NCBI RefSeq assembly: GCF_022965805.1 | Contig: NC_133110.1 | Location: 28,640,668-28,704,667, forward strand | DNA: 64,000 bases | From: Primulina eburnea | Taxonomy: Eukaryota > Streptophyta > Magnoliopsida > Lamiales > Gesneriaceae | Direction of reading: 5' to 3' | Shown here: in pieces, positions 32,250 through 44,355 of the stretch | Layout: every line of letters begins with the position of its first letter | Position numbering within the stretch: the first letter of the stretch is position 1 | The notes under the pieces: generated by a model | Seen by the model: the letters and a program-made list of their open reading frames with translations, nothing else | What the model was told of the DNA's origin: nothing | Databases searched by the model: none | Made by a program: the position numbers and the translations under genes

Positions 32250-34379
32250 TGTTAGAGTAGGTGCCCGTCGAGCCAAATGTTGGCCGAGTGTTCACAATGA
32301 AACTCTATGGATAAGCAATCTTTATTTTAATGATATTTGAAATTATTATTATGGCACATCTTTATCTGTATACCCATGCTAGTTGCATAGATAAAGCCCT
32401 TGAATATACAAATAGTAGAAAGAATATGAGATGCTCATATGATGAGTATCATGAAACTCATATTTGTAATACTGTATATTCTAAACGGTTTCTAGTCGAT
32501 TCAGCCGCCACTAAGAAGGATATAGGCCGCTCGAGTTAGAGACTAGTATCTGCGATGTGAGTACCATGTTTCATTGGTAGGGGACATTGTGATGTCCGAA
32601 CATGCAGATAGGTGCTCCTTGTAGAGTGCACTGAACAACCCTCCATAAAAGGACTTTCCAAGTGGTTCTCACTTATCGAGTGGAAATGTCCTAGTTTATG
32701 GTTGTACAGAATTAGTCCTTATGACCCGGGACAACATTGAGACTCTATGTGCTAGAATTACACTTTGACTTGTTTACCGACTCTCATGGGGTCATCAGGT
32801 GGCAAGGTTGGGTGTTCTGTCGAAACACATAGGAGTCGATGCATTGTAGTCGGGGATTCACCGCTTACCTTCGGGTATGGATATCCTATGTGTTATCATG
32901 TGTATGTAGGTTGAAATCTCTGGCCAGAGTATGGTTGTAATTATGAAAGGGGTTTCATAGATTACACCATCGATGCAACTACAACATGACACATAGTATC
33001 GATTCATTGACAACTCTCGATAAACCAATGGTTGTCGAATCGATCGGGATATATGAGTTGAAGGGACCGTACTGTACGCTAACCATAATTGAATGGTTCT
33101 TGCAGGCACTATCATGTGATACCTAGGGAATCACGTAAGCGATGCTGCTAGGCGTTTAACGTGATTGGTTGGGTACTATCAGACTTGAGTTCTGACGTTC
33201 TTACTATCAAGGAGTTGATATGTAAGAATGGAGCAATTGGGGTATGCTCGAATAAGGACATGTTTAGTCCGAATCACATGGAGATGTGAACCCACGGCTA
33301 GTTGTATCAATGAACCATTGAGGGCCACACAAGTGCTAGCTTTCTAGATCCCGTTGAGAAGTTAAAATAGTTCAATGTGTTGAACGGCTTATAAAGGAGT
33401 TTATAAGCGTAAGTAAAATTAGAAGTCTGACTTCTATAAAGGAGAAAATAGTTCAATGTGTTGAACGACTTATAAATGAGTTTATAAGTGTAGGGAAAAA
33501 TAGAAGTATGACTTCTATGAGGGAAATGTAAATTTTGATTTATGGAAGTGTTCCTAAATTAAAATTTGGCCAAGAGAATAATGTATTTGAAACTTGTGAT
33601 TTTCATAAACATTATTATGGACTAAATTAAATTAATTCAAGTGTTGAATTAATTAAACACTAGTGGGCCTAGTAGAGCCCAAATAATTAAATTAATTCAA
33701 GTGTTGGATTAATTAAATAATGTTGAGTCTTGTAGAGCTCAATTAAAATAATTATTTAAACTAGTGGGACTTGAGTAAATTCAAGTAATGTTTAATTAGT
33801 CTCAAATATGTTTGAGATAATTAAATTTAGTCCAAAGTTTTTAATTTGATTAAAAACTATATTATATGCATGCATGGGAGGTGAAGGGTTGGAGATTACT
33901 TTTTATTAAAATATTGGCATGGCATGCCACTTTATGGATCAACTTTTTGCAACCCCAAGAGAACTCATCCTCCCTCATTACACACATGCTATGGCCGAAA
34001 CATCATCTCAAAATTCTCTCCCATTTTTTCATTTTTTGTGTTCTTCAATTTGTTGAAGAAAACACACTTCTCTTTGAAAAATTCTCAAATATTTCTAGTG
34101 CAATATTTGAGGGGATCTACCTAGTTGGTGGTGGGCCTAATTTGAAGGAAAGATTCAAGGATTTGGAGGAGGAGCTTGTAGATCTTCATGCCTTGAAGAG
34201 CTTTGTTGTTTGACAACAAAGTTGGAGCCATAATCAACTTTTTAAAGTTGATAGGTAACATTTCTTTAACACCCTATGAATGTGTTTTGTAAATATTGTA
34301 CAAGAACCTAAGGTGGCCGAAAAAATTAAAAATTTTTGCTTCCGTTGCGCTTCCGGCCACCGTAACCGGTCCGCTTTCA
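32250..34379 (+). repeat. 3' LTR of the Copia element
   Basis: Almost identical to the 5' LTR; the largest difference is a loss of about 10 bp near 34320 (TATCTTGTGT in the left copy). Confidence 0.95.
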
Positions 34380-36367
34380 AATTCATGTGCAACGGAGCCA
34401 AAACGTGAAACGCTCTTTCGAGAGTCAATTTGGCACATCGCACCGTAAATTCTCGTACGACCTCAAAAATGATCCGAATGACAAACGGTCAAAAACATGA
34501 CCTTCCTAACTCAATGAGGCACTGTCCAGTCCAAGGCCATGGGCTAAAAGCCAACCGAGAACTCGAACGAGCCACCGAACCGATACAGCAACTTTCTGGA
34601 ATTTCCAGCAGCTGCGCAACCATTTGTCTTGTGTTGGTTTCGAGACTATCGGCCATTGGGGGCGTGAAACACCGAGTAGAGACCCTTACCAACATCCCAA
34701 GGAATGATTTGAACCATAGCTAAGGGCTTTTGGCCAGCCACAATTCGGACCATACTAGAAACAACTCACAAACTCTTACCTAGACTCAATCTGCGCGTGT
34801 GTAGTGTGTTGCTTCGATTAATGTCTCGTGTCGTTCCAGTGGCCATTTGATTGACCATGGCGCGATCTAGACATTTAGGGGCAAGGTGTAGACCGTGGCT
34901 AAGGGCCATAGGCCAACCAAGATCCACACCAAACCACACAATTCGAAACTCACACGAGCTGTCAAACCGAAGGGCCGAGAGGGGAGGGGGACTGTTCTTG
35001 ACGTTTTATTTAAAAACCGATGAGCCATGGACCAAGCCACCAAAAGGGCGACTTAGTCACATCTTAGACATTCTAGGGGAGTAATCCAACCATGGCTAAG
35101 AGCCCTTAGGGCAGCCAAGATCCGATCCAATCCCCTTGACCTCAAAACAGATTTTCGAAAATAGCATAAGTGGGCGCATGGAATTTGCTGTCAACTTCTG
35201 ATTTTCCAGCGCTATGGGGACTGCATGAATGGACAAACACAATCCTAATGCATCCTATTACGTGTCTAGGAGTCGCCTTGGGAGCCTGGAGTCGAGCCAT
35301 TCACCTGAAACCACGAAACAAGGAAAAACGTGAAGCTTGCCAAGGGAAGGGGCCGAAAATCTGCATGCTCTTTTTCGAAAATCTTGACATTCATCTCGGT
35401 TTTTACTCACTAAAACATGATCATGTACTGAAAAATAAATGGTAATATAACTTGATTGAGGTTTGAAAGAATCTAGACATGCCTGGTTCTTTTGAATGAA
35501 AAACGAATAGAATACGACGGCGCAGCACGGAGGAGTGGACGCTTCTCTTGCTTTCTTTACTCTCGATTTTCTTTCTTTTTTCTCTACCTAAGACTCACGT
35601 TTTTTTTTCTTTGTAATCTGAAATGGCTGCTGTAATTCGGTGGTGAGGGAGAGATTAATGTTGTTAAGATAGTGAGGGGAGGTCCAATAATAAAGGGACA
35701 TAAAAGGGGTGACCAAGTCTACCTCATTTTGAAATTTGAATTTTTGTTTGCTATCAAATATTTGTTGGATGATTGTAGGGGATGAGGTGGCCGATTGTTC
35801 TTGACACTCTAGGTTAGGAGATTGGTTCTTAATTAATTAATTAATTAAGATGGACTAGTAAATAAAAGGTTAATATGCTAAATTAACCAAGAATGGGTCA
35901 AAGATGATGATTGGCAAGGCATCCACTAGGGCCAAAATTTGTAGATCAAGTGGGGGGAAAAATGTTGATTATCTAGTAATTTAATAACCTTTAAAAGTCT
36001 CACCTATCTTAAAATAATTTAGTGAATAAAACCCTTAATTAAGTAACTTAAATTAGCTTATTTTCTACTCACCTCAAGCAACTTAAATTAAATCCTCCAA
36101 TCCTCTTTTCTAACTTAATTGAACTTAGTTGCTAGCTAAATTAAATCATGGAAATATTTTCTGAAATCTTAAATTTATCTCTAAACTCCAACTCCGGTCC
36201 GGCCTCACTGAAATGACTGAAATGCTAAAAATCAATTACTGAACTGAAATAATAAAATAATTAACTTCAAATAATTGCATTTAAAATAATCATGTCATGA
36301 AGTTAATTAAATTTAAAAATCTAGAATTATGCATGGCTTATACGTAGACTGATTTACGGGTTCTACA

Positions 36368-36385
36368 ATCCTTCCCCCCTTAAAA
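36368..36385 (-). promoter_or_regulatory. Polypurine tract of Gypsy element 1
   Basis: On the coding strand TTTTAAGGGGGGAAGGAT lies immediately upstream of the 3' LTR start TGTAGAACCC. Confidence 0.85.
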
Positions 36386-36403
36386 GAAATTTCGTCCTCG
36401 AAA

Positions 36404-39400
36404 TTAGAACTCACCGAATAACTCGAGGTATCGATCTCTCATCTCCGGCTCAGACTCCCACGTAGCTTCCTCCTCAGAATGGTTGAGCCATTTGAGTTTG
36501 ACTCGCTTAACAAGCTTGTTCCGGAGCTTCTTCTCCTGTCTGTCTAGGATCTGCACGGGTCTCTCCTCATAAGATAAGTTCGGAGTAAGCTGCAACGGCT
36601 CAAAATTCAGCACATGCGAAGGATTTGCCATATAATTCCTCAGCATGGAGACGTGGAACACATTGTGTACTCCGGCCAGATTCGGCGGAAGAGCCACACG
36701 ATACGCTAGCGTCCCAACTCTGTCGAGGATCTCAAACGGTCCAATGAATCTCGGACTGAGCTTCCCTTTCTTCCCAAATCTCATGACACCCTTCATAGGT
36801 GCCACTTTCACGAAGACATGATCGCCCACTGCAAACTCTCAGTCTCTCCTCCGCTGATCGGCATAACTCTTCTGTCGGCTCTGAGCAGTCCTCATCCTAT
36901 CACGGATCTTGACTACTACATCTGCTGCCTGCTGAACAATCTCTGGACCCAACTCTGCTCTCTCTCCTACTTCATCCCAATGAACAGGAGATCTACACTT
37001 GCGGCCATACAGTGCTTCATACGGAGCCATACCTATAGACGACTGGAAACTGTTGTTATAGGTGAACTCTACCAATGGTAAGTTCGACTCCCAACTCCCA
37101 GAGAAATCAATGACGCAAGCGCGAAGAAGATCCTCCAAAATCTGAATAACTCGCTCCGACTGCCCATCTGTCTGCGGATGAAAGGCTGTGCTAAACAGCA
37201 ACTTCGTACCCAAAGTCGAATGCAAACTCTTCCAAAATGAGGAAGTGAATCTGGGATCTCTGTCGGATACGATAGAAACTGGAATGCCATGTAGTCGGAC
37301 TATCTCTCGGATATACAGCTCTGCATACTGAATCATGGTGAATGTCGTCTTAATAGGCAAGAAGTGCGCTGATTTGGTAAGACGATCTACAATCACCCAT
37401 ATGGCATTCGATCCTCTGGCTGACCTCGGCAAACCGGTCACAAAATCCATGGTGACGTTCTCCCACTTCCACTCAGGAATAGGAAGAGGCTTGAGCAAAC
37501 CTGCTGGTCTCTGATGCTCGGCCTTCACTAACTGACAAGTCAGGCACTCGGACACAAACCGTCGAATGTCCTTCTTCATACCAGGCCACCAATACAATAG
37601 CTGCAGATCTTTGTACATCTTCGTACTCCCAGGGTGAATGGAGTACGGGGACGTATGGGCCTCTGATAAGATGTCTGCTCGGATAGAATCACTGCTAGGA
37701 ACCCACATCCTGTCTCGGTATCTCACAATACCGTCGGTGACTGTATACAAGACACTGCCCTTGGCTTCATCTCTCTTCTTCCACTGTGCCAATTGCTCAT
37801 CTGTGGCCTGACCACTGCGAATACGGTCCAAAAGAGAAGACTGAATGGTCAAGGTAGATAGACGAGGAACTCTACCTCGAGGATAAGTCTCAAGATCGAA
37901 CCTCTGCATCTCAATCTGAAGAGGTTTCTGCATCGTCAAATGAGCCATCACTGCGACTTTCCTGCTCAAAGCATCCACAACTACATTAGCCTTACCCGGG
38001 TGGTAGCTAATGTCACAGTCGTAATCTTTCACAAGCTCCAACCAACGCCTCTGACGCATGTTCAGCTCCTTCTGCGTAAAGAAATACTTGAGGCTCTTGT
38101 GGTCGGTAAAGATCTGGCATTTCTCTCCATACAGATAGTGCCTCCAAATCTTCAAAGCAAAAACTACTGCGGCCAACTCTAGATCATGGGTGGGGTAGTT
38201 CTTCTCGTGGATTTTCAGCTGTCGAGAAGCATATGCTATCACTCTCCCATGTTACATCAATACTGCGCCAAGACCGAGCTTCGAAGCATCGGTAAACAGA
38301 ACAAACTCGCCAGGTCCTGACGGTGTGGCCAAAACTGGTGCTGAAATATGAGCTTGCTTCAAAGTATCGAAGCTCTTCTGACAGTCATCGCTCCACACAA
38401 ACTTCACATTCTTCTTTGTCAGTGCTGTGAGTGGAACGGCAATGGAGGAGAATCTCTGAATGAATTTCCTGTAATATCCTGTCAGCCCAAGAAAACTGCG
38501 GATCTCAGATGCATTCTGAGGCACGACCCAATCTCTGACTGCTGCAACTTTCGCGGGGTCTACCTCAATACCACTGCTGGAAACAATGTGGCCCAAGAAC
38601 GCCACCTTCTCTAACCAGAATTCGCACTTACTGAACTTTGCGAATAGTTTGTGTTTCTGCCATGTCTGCAACACTGTGGTCAGATGCCTGCTGTGCTAAT
38701 CCCGGCTCTTGGAGTAGACGAGAATGTCATCTATGAACACTATCACAAACTGGTCGAGGTATGGCTGAAATACGCGATTCATGAGATCCATGAAGATCGC
38801 TGGCGCATTCGTCAGACCGAACGGCATCACACGGAACTCGTAGTGACCATAACGAGTCCTAAAAGATGTCTTCGAGACATCAGCATCTCTCACTCTCAAC
38901 TGATGATAACCAGAACGCAGATCAATCTTGGAGAAAATCGAAGCTCCCTGCAACTGGTCAAACAGATCCTCAATCCTCGGCAGTGGGTATTTGTTCTTAA
39001 CTGTAACCCTGTTCAACTCTCGATAGTCAATTCAAAGCCTCATCGAACCATCCTTCTTCTTAACAAACAAGACTGGCGCGCCCCATGGTGAAAAGCTCGG
39101 GCGAATGAACTCCTTGTCCAGAAGTTCCTGAATCTGCTTCTTAAGCTCTTCCATCTCTGTCGGCGCTAATCGGTACGGCGCTTTGGATATCGGAGCCGTA
39201 CCTGGCATCAGCTCAATGGAAAACTCCACCTCTCTCTCAGGTGGCATACCAGAGACGTCCTCGGGAAAACGTCTAAGAAATCTCTGACGATCGGAACATC
39301 TGAGGCTGACTGGCTGGGTTCCTCGGGGACAGATAAAAAGGTCGCTAGAAATGCTCGACACCCTCTATGCATGAGTTTCCTAGCCTGAACATATGGAATA

Positions 39401-39782
39401 ATGCGCGGTAATGAAAAGTACATGTCCGGCTCAAATAAGAACTGCTCCATTCCAGGCGGTCGGACAAGAACAGATCTCCGCTGGAAGTCTATCAACACTC
39501 TGTTCTTCAATAGCCAGTCCATCCCTAGGATGATGTCGAATTCCGGCATCGGTAGCACAATCAGATCCGCATATACAAGCTTACCGTGCAGCTCAAGATC
39601 TATATCTCGGATAACATTGGTGGCTGCCATCTCCTCGCCTGACGGCAACACTACTGAAAAGGCTATGTCTAGCCCAATGGTCTTGATCTTCAGAAAGTTT
39701 GCAAAGACCTCTGATATAAACGAGTGAGTGGCCCCTGAATCTATCAAGGCCTTGGTAGCTTTGCCGGCTATGAAAATTCTCC
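36404..39782 (-). pseudogene. Gypsy 1 pol: protease, RT, RNase H, integrase, chromodomain
   Basis: Read from 39782 down. Protease starts RIFIAGKATKALIDSGATHSF (DSG active site intact) and includes ILGMDWLLKN. RT has [31 protein letters not shown] and the catalytic [11 protein letters not shown] (about 38720). RNase H has [15 protein letters not shown] and [13 protein letters not shown]. Integrase has an H-C-C-type zinc region ([14 protein letters not shown]), then [15 protein letters not shown] and [11 protein letters not shown], the D-D-E set. The tail PVQILDRQEKKLRN followed by EEATWESEPEM is chromodomain-like. Breaks: a frameshift near 39265, and stops at 39032-39034, 38696-38698, 38252-38254 and 36839-36841. 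The reading frame is otherwise well kept. Confidence 0.9.
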
Positions 39783-39981
39783 CTGAAAGTTCGGAATACT
39801 AAGCAGAACCCAAAGTTCACGAGAGCTAAGCTTATAGACATGCAAAGGTCAAAGTCCTTCTAACTAAGTCCCGAAAATAATACTAAGTAGAGCATGCACC
39901 CTATTGAAATTCTAAGTTCAAACTCTAAATCCCGATTCCCAAAACACTGAAATTCAATAATAACTCAAAACTTAAAGGTAC
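39783..39981 (-). other. Putative intron at the gag-protease junction, Gypsy 1
   Basis: gag reads PETMLLT and then diverges after ACAT at GTACCT, a donor-like site. Protease resumes after TTTCAG (acceptor-like) with RIFIAG. Removing 199 nt joins MLLT to RIFIAG in frame, the usual chromovirus sequence apart from one residue. The second chromovirus has a related insert at the same place; both contain GTAGAGCATGCA (plus strand 39886 and 58652). Left unspliced, gag ends at 39965. Confidence 0.5.
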
Positions 39982-41056
39982 ATGTTAATAACATGGTCTC
40001 AGGGTTGGTTTCCGCGGCATGGAGAGCGAAAACTCTGCCTTGAGTAGGCAGATTGCGCTGAGGGCACTGCAGCAACATGTGGTCTGAACTGCCACACTTA
40101 AAACACTTTCCGGATCCAGTCTTACATGCTCCAGGATGGCGACGTGAGCACCTGGGACAGACTGGGAGCTCAAAATTTCTCGGGGCTGGGCGTCCCTGCT
40201 GCTGCTGCTGCTGGCCTCGGTTCCTGGGAGGTCCATGAAAAGGCCTCTTGTTCTGCTGCTGATGCTGATGAGGAGGAGGGCGGTGCGGTGCCTGGATTGG
40301 GCGCTTGCCCTGGCGGTCTCTCTCGATATCCCGCTGATCCTGCTCTGCGGCTAAGGCTTTGGAGACTGCGATCTCATAAGTGGCAGGGTCAGACACCCTA
40401 ACATTCCGGCGCAAGATCGGCCGTAAACCCACCAGGAAGTGCATCAGCTTTGCTCTGGCATCATTCGCGATCAGGGGCACAAAGTGACAGCCCCTCTCGA
40501 ACTTACGGATAAACTCCGTAACCGTCATATCCCCCTGCCTCAGGCTCATGAACTCTGTGGTCAGTCTGGTGCGAACCTCCTCGGCAAAATACTTGGAGTA
40601 GAAAACCTCCGTAAAGCGGGTCCAAGAAAGTGTAGCCAGAGTCAAGGCTACCGAAGCTCCTTCCCACCATAAGCGGGCGTCTCCAGTGAACAGATAGGTG
40701 GCACATCGGACCCGGTCTGCGTCTCCCAGCTCCATAAACTCGAAGCGGACCTCGAGAGATTTGATCCATCCCTCGGCATTCATGGGGTCAGAAGTCCCAG
40801 AAAACTCCTTCGGACGCATCTTCATAAATCGCTCGTAAACAGCCTCGGGCCCTGTCGGCCTAGTCACCACAGCATTGTTCCCCGCAAACTGTGCGAAGAA
40901 CTGTGTCATCCCAGCTAACATCTGGGCACTCATGTCCGGTGGGGGCGGTGGAGGAGGAGGTGGAGGTGTCTGCCTCTCTTGTCTCTGGTCATTATCGTCC
41001 TCGCGACGGTGCTCGCCACCACCTCTCGGGCGTCCTACTTGACGTCTAGGGGGCAT
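39965..41056 (-). CDS. Gypsy 1 gag
   Basis: 363 residues from MPPRRQVGRPRGG (41056). A proline run follows the charged N terminus, then the gag domain: PKEFSGTSDPMNAEGWIKSL, RCATYLFTGDARLWWEG, FYSKYFAEEVR and VTEFIRKFERGCHFVP. A glutamine-rich linker leads to a C-terminal zinc knuckle CFKCGSSDHMLLQCP (CCHC). It is the structural protein of the cytoplasmic particle and binds the element RNA. The chosen start is the first ATG after the primer site that begins the conserved MPPRR; upstream codons in the same frame look like leader. The C terminus (CTFKF) reads into the putative intron. This is the only unbroken frame of the element. Confidence 0.85.
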   Translation of the reverse strand: MPPRRQVGRPRGGGEHRREDDNDQRQERQTPPPPPPPPPPDMSAQMLAGMTQFFAQFAGNNAVVTRPTGPEAVYERFMKMRPKEFSGTSDPMNAEGWIKSLEVRFEFMELGDADRVRCATYLFTGDARLWWEGASVALTLATLSWTRFTEVFYSKYFAEEVRTRLTTEFMSLRQGDMTVTEFIRKFERGCHFVPLIANDARAKLMHFLVGLRPILRRNVRVSDPATYEIAVSKALAAEQDQRDIERDRQGKRPIQAPHRPPPHQHQQQNKRPFHGPPRNRGQQQQQQGRPAPRNFELPVCPRCSRRHPGACKTGSGKCFKCGSSDHMLLQCPQRNLPTQGRVFALHAAETNPETMLLTCTFKF

Positions 41057-41275
41057 ACTGTTCCAACATAACCCATACGTAACTAACATGCATAATTCCT
41101 TAATTTATTTTAACTGAACACTGAAATACTGAAAATCTGAAAGCATGCTGACAAAATAATTCATGCTTTAAATAAAATGCTGAACAAAATGCTGAACTGT
41201 AAAACTTACAGACCGAAGACGTGGCTTCGTGAACTTCTCGCGGTCAGTAGTAGTGTAACTCTATACAGAACCACC

Positions 41276-41287
41276 GCTCTGATACCA
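41276..41287 (-). promoter_or_regulatory. Primer binding site of Gypsy element 1
   Basis: TGGTATCAGAGC on the minus strand, 2 nt from the 5' LTR: initiator Met tRNA type. Confidence 0.9.
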
Positions 41288-41289
41288 AT

Positions 41290-44200
41290 TGTAAAGGCCC
41301 TAAAAACTTCTTGCTTGAAATTTGCGGAAAATTAAAAATTTTCTTTTTAAAAGAACTTAAATGGCCTCATTCATAAAATCAACTGTTAAATCACGTTCAA
41401 TGTTTAAAAATAAAGCACCGGAAGAAAATAAAGTTTGCCAACAATTTCAATTTAAAAATATCCACGACTGATAAAAATTGTTTGCGGAATAAAATAACAA
41501 CTGCTGCACTGAGGTCCTCGGGTGCCACTACTGCCGACCCAAGCTGGCTCACTGGTCCCCGCCCTCGGCCCTGGCCTCATCAGCACCTACAACAATCAAG
41601 TCTAGTGAGCCTAAAGACTCAGCATGCATATATCGCAAGTAACGAGTAAAATCTGAAGTAAAAATATGCATGGGGTAAAATATCATGTCATGAGGCATAC
41701 TGAAAATAATCTGTACTCATGCTGAAAATAAACTGATCTGAGCAATTATAACACGTGCATAACTGAACTGATAATCACAGTAAAATATTTGCTCCTTGGA
41801 GCCTGTACTGAAATAACTGGTAAAATTTTCTGTTGAGATTATGTTTTACGCCTGTGGCCACTGCACTAAGCTGAACTGATCGGTAACTGACTACCGGGGA
41901 GCCTGGAACTGAGCTGGCGGTCACTGAAGACCCGATGGTACCATCCTGAACTGATCGGTCACTGGCGACCGGGTGGTACCAACCTGAACTGAGCGGTCAC
42001 TGGCGACCGTATAAATAATGCTCCCACATAGTGAATGAACCACAAGCCATATCGCATAAATCTCAAAAATAGTCATTTTCTGTTTTCATGCACGTAAAAT
42101 AATTAACTGACGATAATGAAAATATCCTGAAATTTTACCAACTGGAATGGATCGTCCCCAGGCTCGCTGCGACCTAAATATGCCATAAAATATGCAATAG
42201 ATTTTTCTTGGATGAATGATGCACTAAAGTTTGAAAATTTTGACAATTACGCTTAACGACTCCGTATTTTAATCATGACTCCGAACCAACCCGAACCAAC
42301 TCTGAACCGTCATGATTAAAATACGCTAAACATACTGAAATTATGCTCCTAAAATGATGAGGGTCGAATTCATGTGCAACGGAGGCCAAAACGTGAAACG
42401 CTCTTTCGAGAGTCAATTTGGCACATCGCACCGTAAATTCTCGTACGACCTCAAAAATGATCTGAATGACAAACGGTCAAAAACATGACCTTCCTAACTC
42501 AATGAGGCACTGTCCAGTCCAAGGCCATGGGCTAAAAGCCAACCGAGAACTCGAACGAGCCACCGAACCGATACAGCAACTTGCTGGAATTTCCAGCAGC
42601 TGCGCAACCATTTGTCTTGTGTTGGTTTCGTGACTATCGGCCATTGGGGGCGTGAACCACCGACCAGAGACCCTTACCAACATCCCAAGGAATGATTTGA
42701 ACCATGGCTAAGGGCTTTTGGCCAGCCACAATTCGGACCATACTAGAAACAACTCACAAACTCTTACCTAGACTCAATCTGCGCGTGTGTAGTGTGTTGC
42801 TTCGATTAATGTCTCGTGTCGTTCCAGTGGCCATTTGATTGACCATGGCGTGATCTAGACATTTAGGGGCAAGGTGTAGACCGTGGCTAAGGGCCATAGG
42901 CCAACCAAGATCCACACCAAACCACACAATTCGAAACTCACACGAGCTGTCAAACCGAAGGGCCGAGAGGGGAGGGGGACTGTTCTTGACGTTTTATTTA
43001 AAAACCGATGAGCCATGGACCAAGCCACCAAAAGGGCGACTTAGTCACGTCTTAGACATTCTAGGGGAGTAATCCAACCATGGCTAAGAGCCCTTAGGGC
43101 AGCCAAGATCCGATCCAATACCCTTGACCTGAAAACAGATTTTCGAAAATAGCATAAGTGGGCGCATGGAATTTGCTGTCAACTTCTGATTTTCCAGCGC
43201 TATGGGGACTGCATGAATGGACAAACACAATCCTAATGCATCCTATTACGTGTCTAGGAGTCGCCTTGGGAGCCTGGAGTCGAGCCATCCACCTGAAACC
43301 ACGAAACAAGGAAAAACGTGAAGCTTGCCAAGGAAAGGGGCCGAAAATCTGCATGCTCTTTTTCGAAAATCTTGACATGCATCTCGGTTTTTACTCACTA
43401 AAACATGATCATGTACTGTAAAATAAATGGTAATATAACTTGATTGAGGTTTGAAAGAATCTAGACATCCCTGGTTCATTTTGAATGAAAAACGAATAGA
43501 ATACGACGGCGCGGCACGGAGGAGTGGACGCTTCTCTTGCTTTCTTTACTCTCGATTTTCTTTCCTTTTTCTCTACCTAAGACTCACGTTTTTTTTCTTT
43601 GTAATCTGAAATGGCTGCTGTAATTCGGTGGTGAGGGAGAGATTAATGTTGTTAAGATAGTGAGGGGAGGTCCAATAATAAAGGGACACAAAAGGGGTGA
43701 CCAAGTCTACCTCATTTTGAAATTTGAATTTTTGTTTGCTATCAAATATTTGTTGGATGATTGTAGGGGATGAGGTGGCCGATTGTTCTTGAGACTCTAG
43801 GTTAGGAGATTGGTTCTTAATTAATTAATTAATTAAGATGGACTAGTAAATAAAAGGTTAACATGCTAAATTAACCAAGAATGGGTCAAAGATGATGATT
43901 GGCAAGGCATCCACTAGGGCCGAAATTTGTAGATCAAGTGGGGGGAAAAATGTTGATTATCTAGTAATTTAATAACCTTTAAAAGTCTCACCTATCTTAA
44001 AATAATTTAGTGAATAAAACCCTTAATTAAGTAACTTAAATTAGCTTATTTCCTACTCACCTCAAGCAACTTAAATTAAATCCTCCAATCCTCTTTTCTA
44101 ACTTAATTGAACTTAGTTGCTAGCTAAATTAAATCATGGAAATATTTTCTGAAATCTTAAATTTATTTCTAAACTCCAACTCCGGTCCGGCCACACTGAA

Positions 44201-44355
44201 ATGATTGAAATTCTAAAAATCAATTACTGAACTGAAATAATAAAATAATTAACTTCAAATAATTGCATTTAAAATAATCATGTCATGAAGTTAATTAAAT
44301 TTAAAAATCTAGAATTATGCATGGCTTATACGTAGACTGATTTACGGGTTCTACA
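41290..44355 (-). repeat. 5' LTR of Gypsy element 1
   Basis: 3066 bp, from TGTAGAACCC to GGGCCTTTACA on the coding strand. It carries the same hairpin array as the 3' LTR. Confidence 0.95.
41881..42009. repeat. CGGTC/GACCG stem-loop array in Gypsy 1 5' LTR
   Basis: Four hairpins at 41881, 41918, 41956 and 41994, matching those at 24629-24757, including the CGGTA/TACCG compensated copy. Confidence 0.85.

Larger units (their letters stand above)
25035..34379 (+). mobile_element. Copia element with deleted integrase
   Basis: LTRs of 2140 and 2130 bp flank a 5.1-kb interior, and AATTC is duplicated at 25030-25034 and 34380-34384. The plus-strand interior holds a primer site, a 1.8-kb leader, gag, protease, RT and RNase H. 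The integrase catalytic core is missing: GAG-pre-integrase-like sequence runs directly into the post-core region at about 30230. RT is also broken. By eye the LTRs differ at about a dozen positions plus one short deletion, so the insertion is recent and must have depended on a helper. Confidence 0.9.
24038..36367 (-). repeat. 3' LTR of Gypsy element 1, split by Copia
   Basis: The LTR occupies 24038-25034 and 34385-36367. Compared with the 5' LTR it lacks about 79 bp (present at about 42036-42115), lost between two AATGA copies, and carries a few other small indels. The unoccupied site GGGTCGAATTCATGTGCAAC is preserved at about 42361 in the 5' LTR, proving the Copia insertion came later. Confidence 0.9.
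24038..44355 (-). mobile_element. Chromovirus-type Gypsy element 1, with Copia insert in its 3' LTR
   Basis: The element has two LTRs of about 3.0 kb, a primer site, gag, protease-RT-RNase H-integrase, a chromodomain-like tail and a polypurine tract, in that order on the minus strand. The flanks GTAAA (24033-24037) and GTAAC (44356-44360) are a 5-bp duplication with one change. Domain order and chromodomain place it among chromoviruses, probably Tekay/Del-like given the long LTRs (lineage from memory). pol contains four in-frame stops and a frameshift, so the copy is dead, although its LTRs are still very similar. Confidence 0.9.

Noticed and set aside
34430..35445. Small plus-strand genes in the Gypsy 1 LTR
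   Set aside because: The same frames recur imperfectly in the other LTR, are antisense to the element and have no start context or domain.
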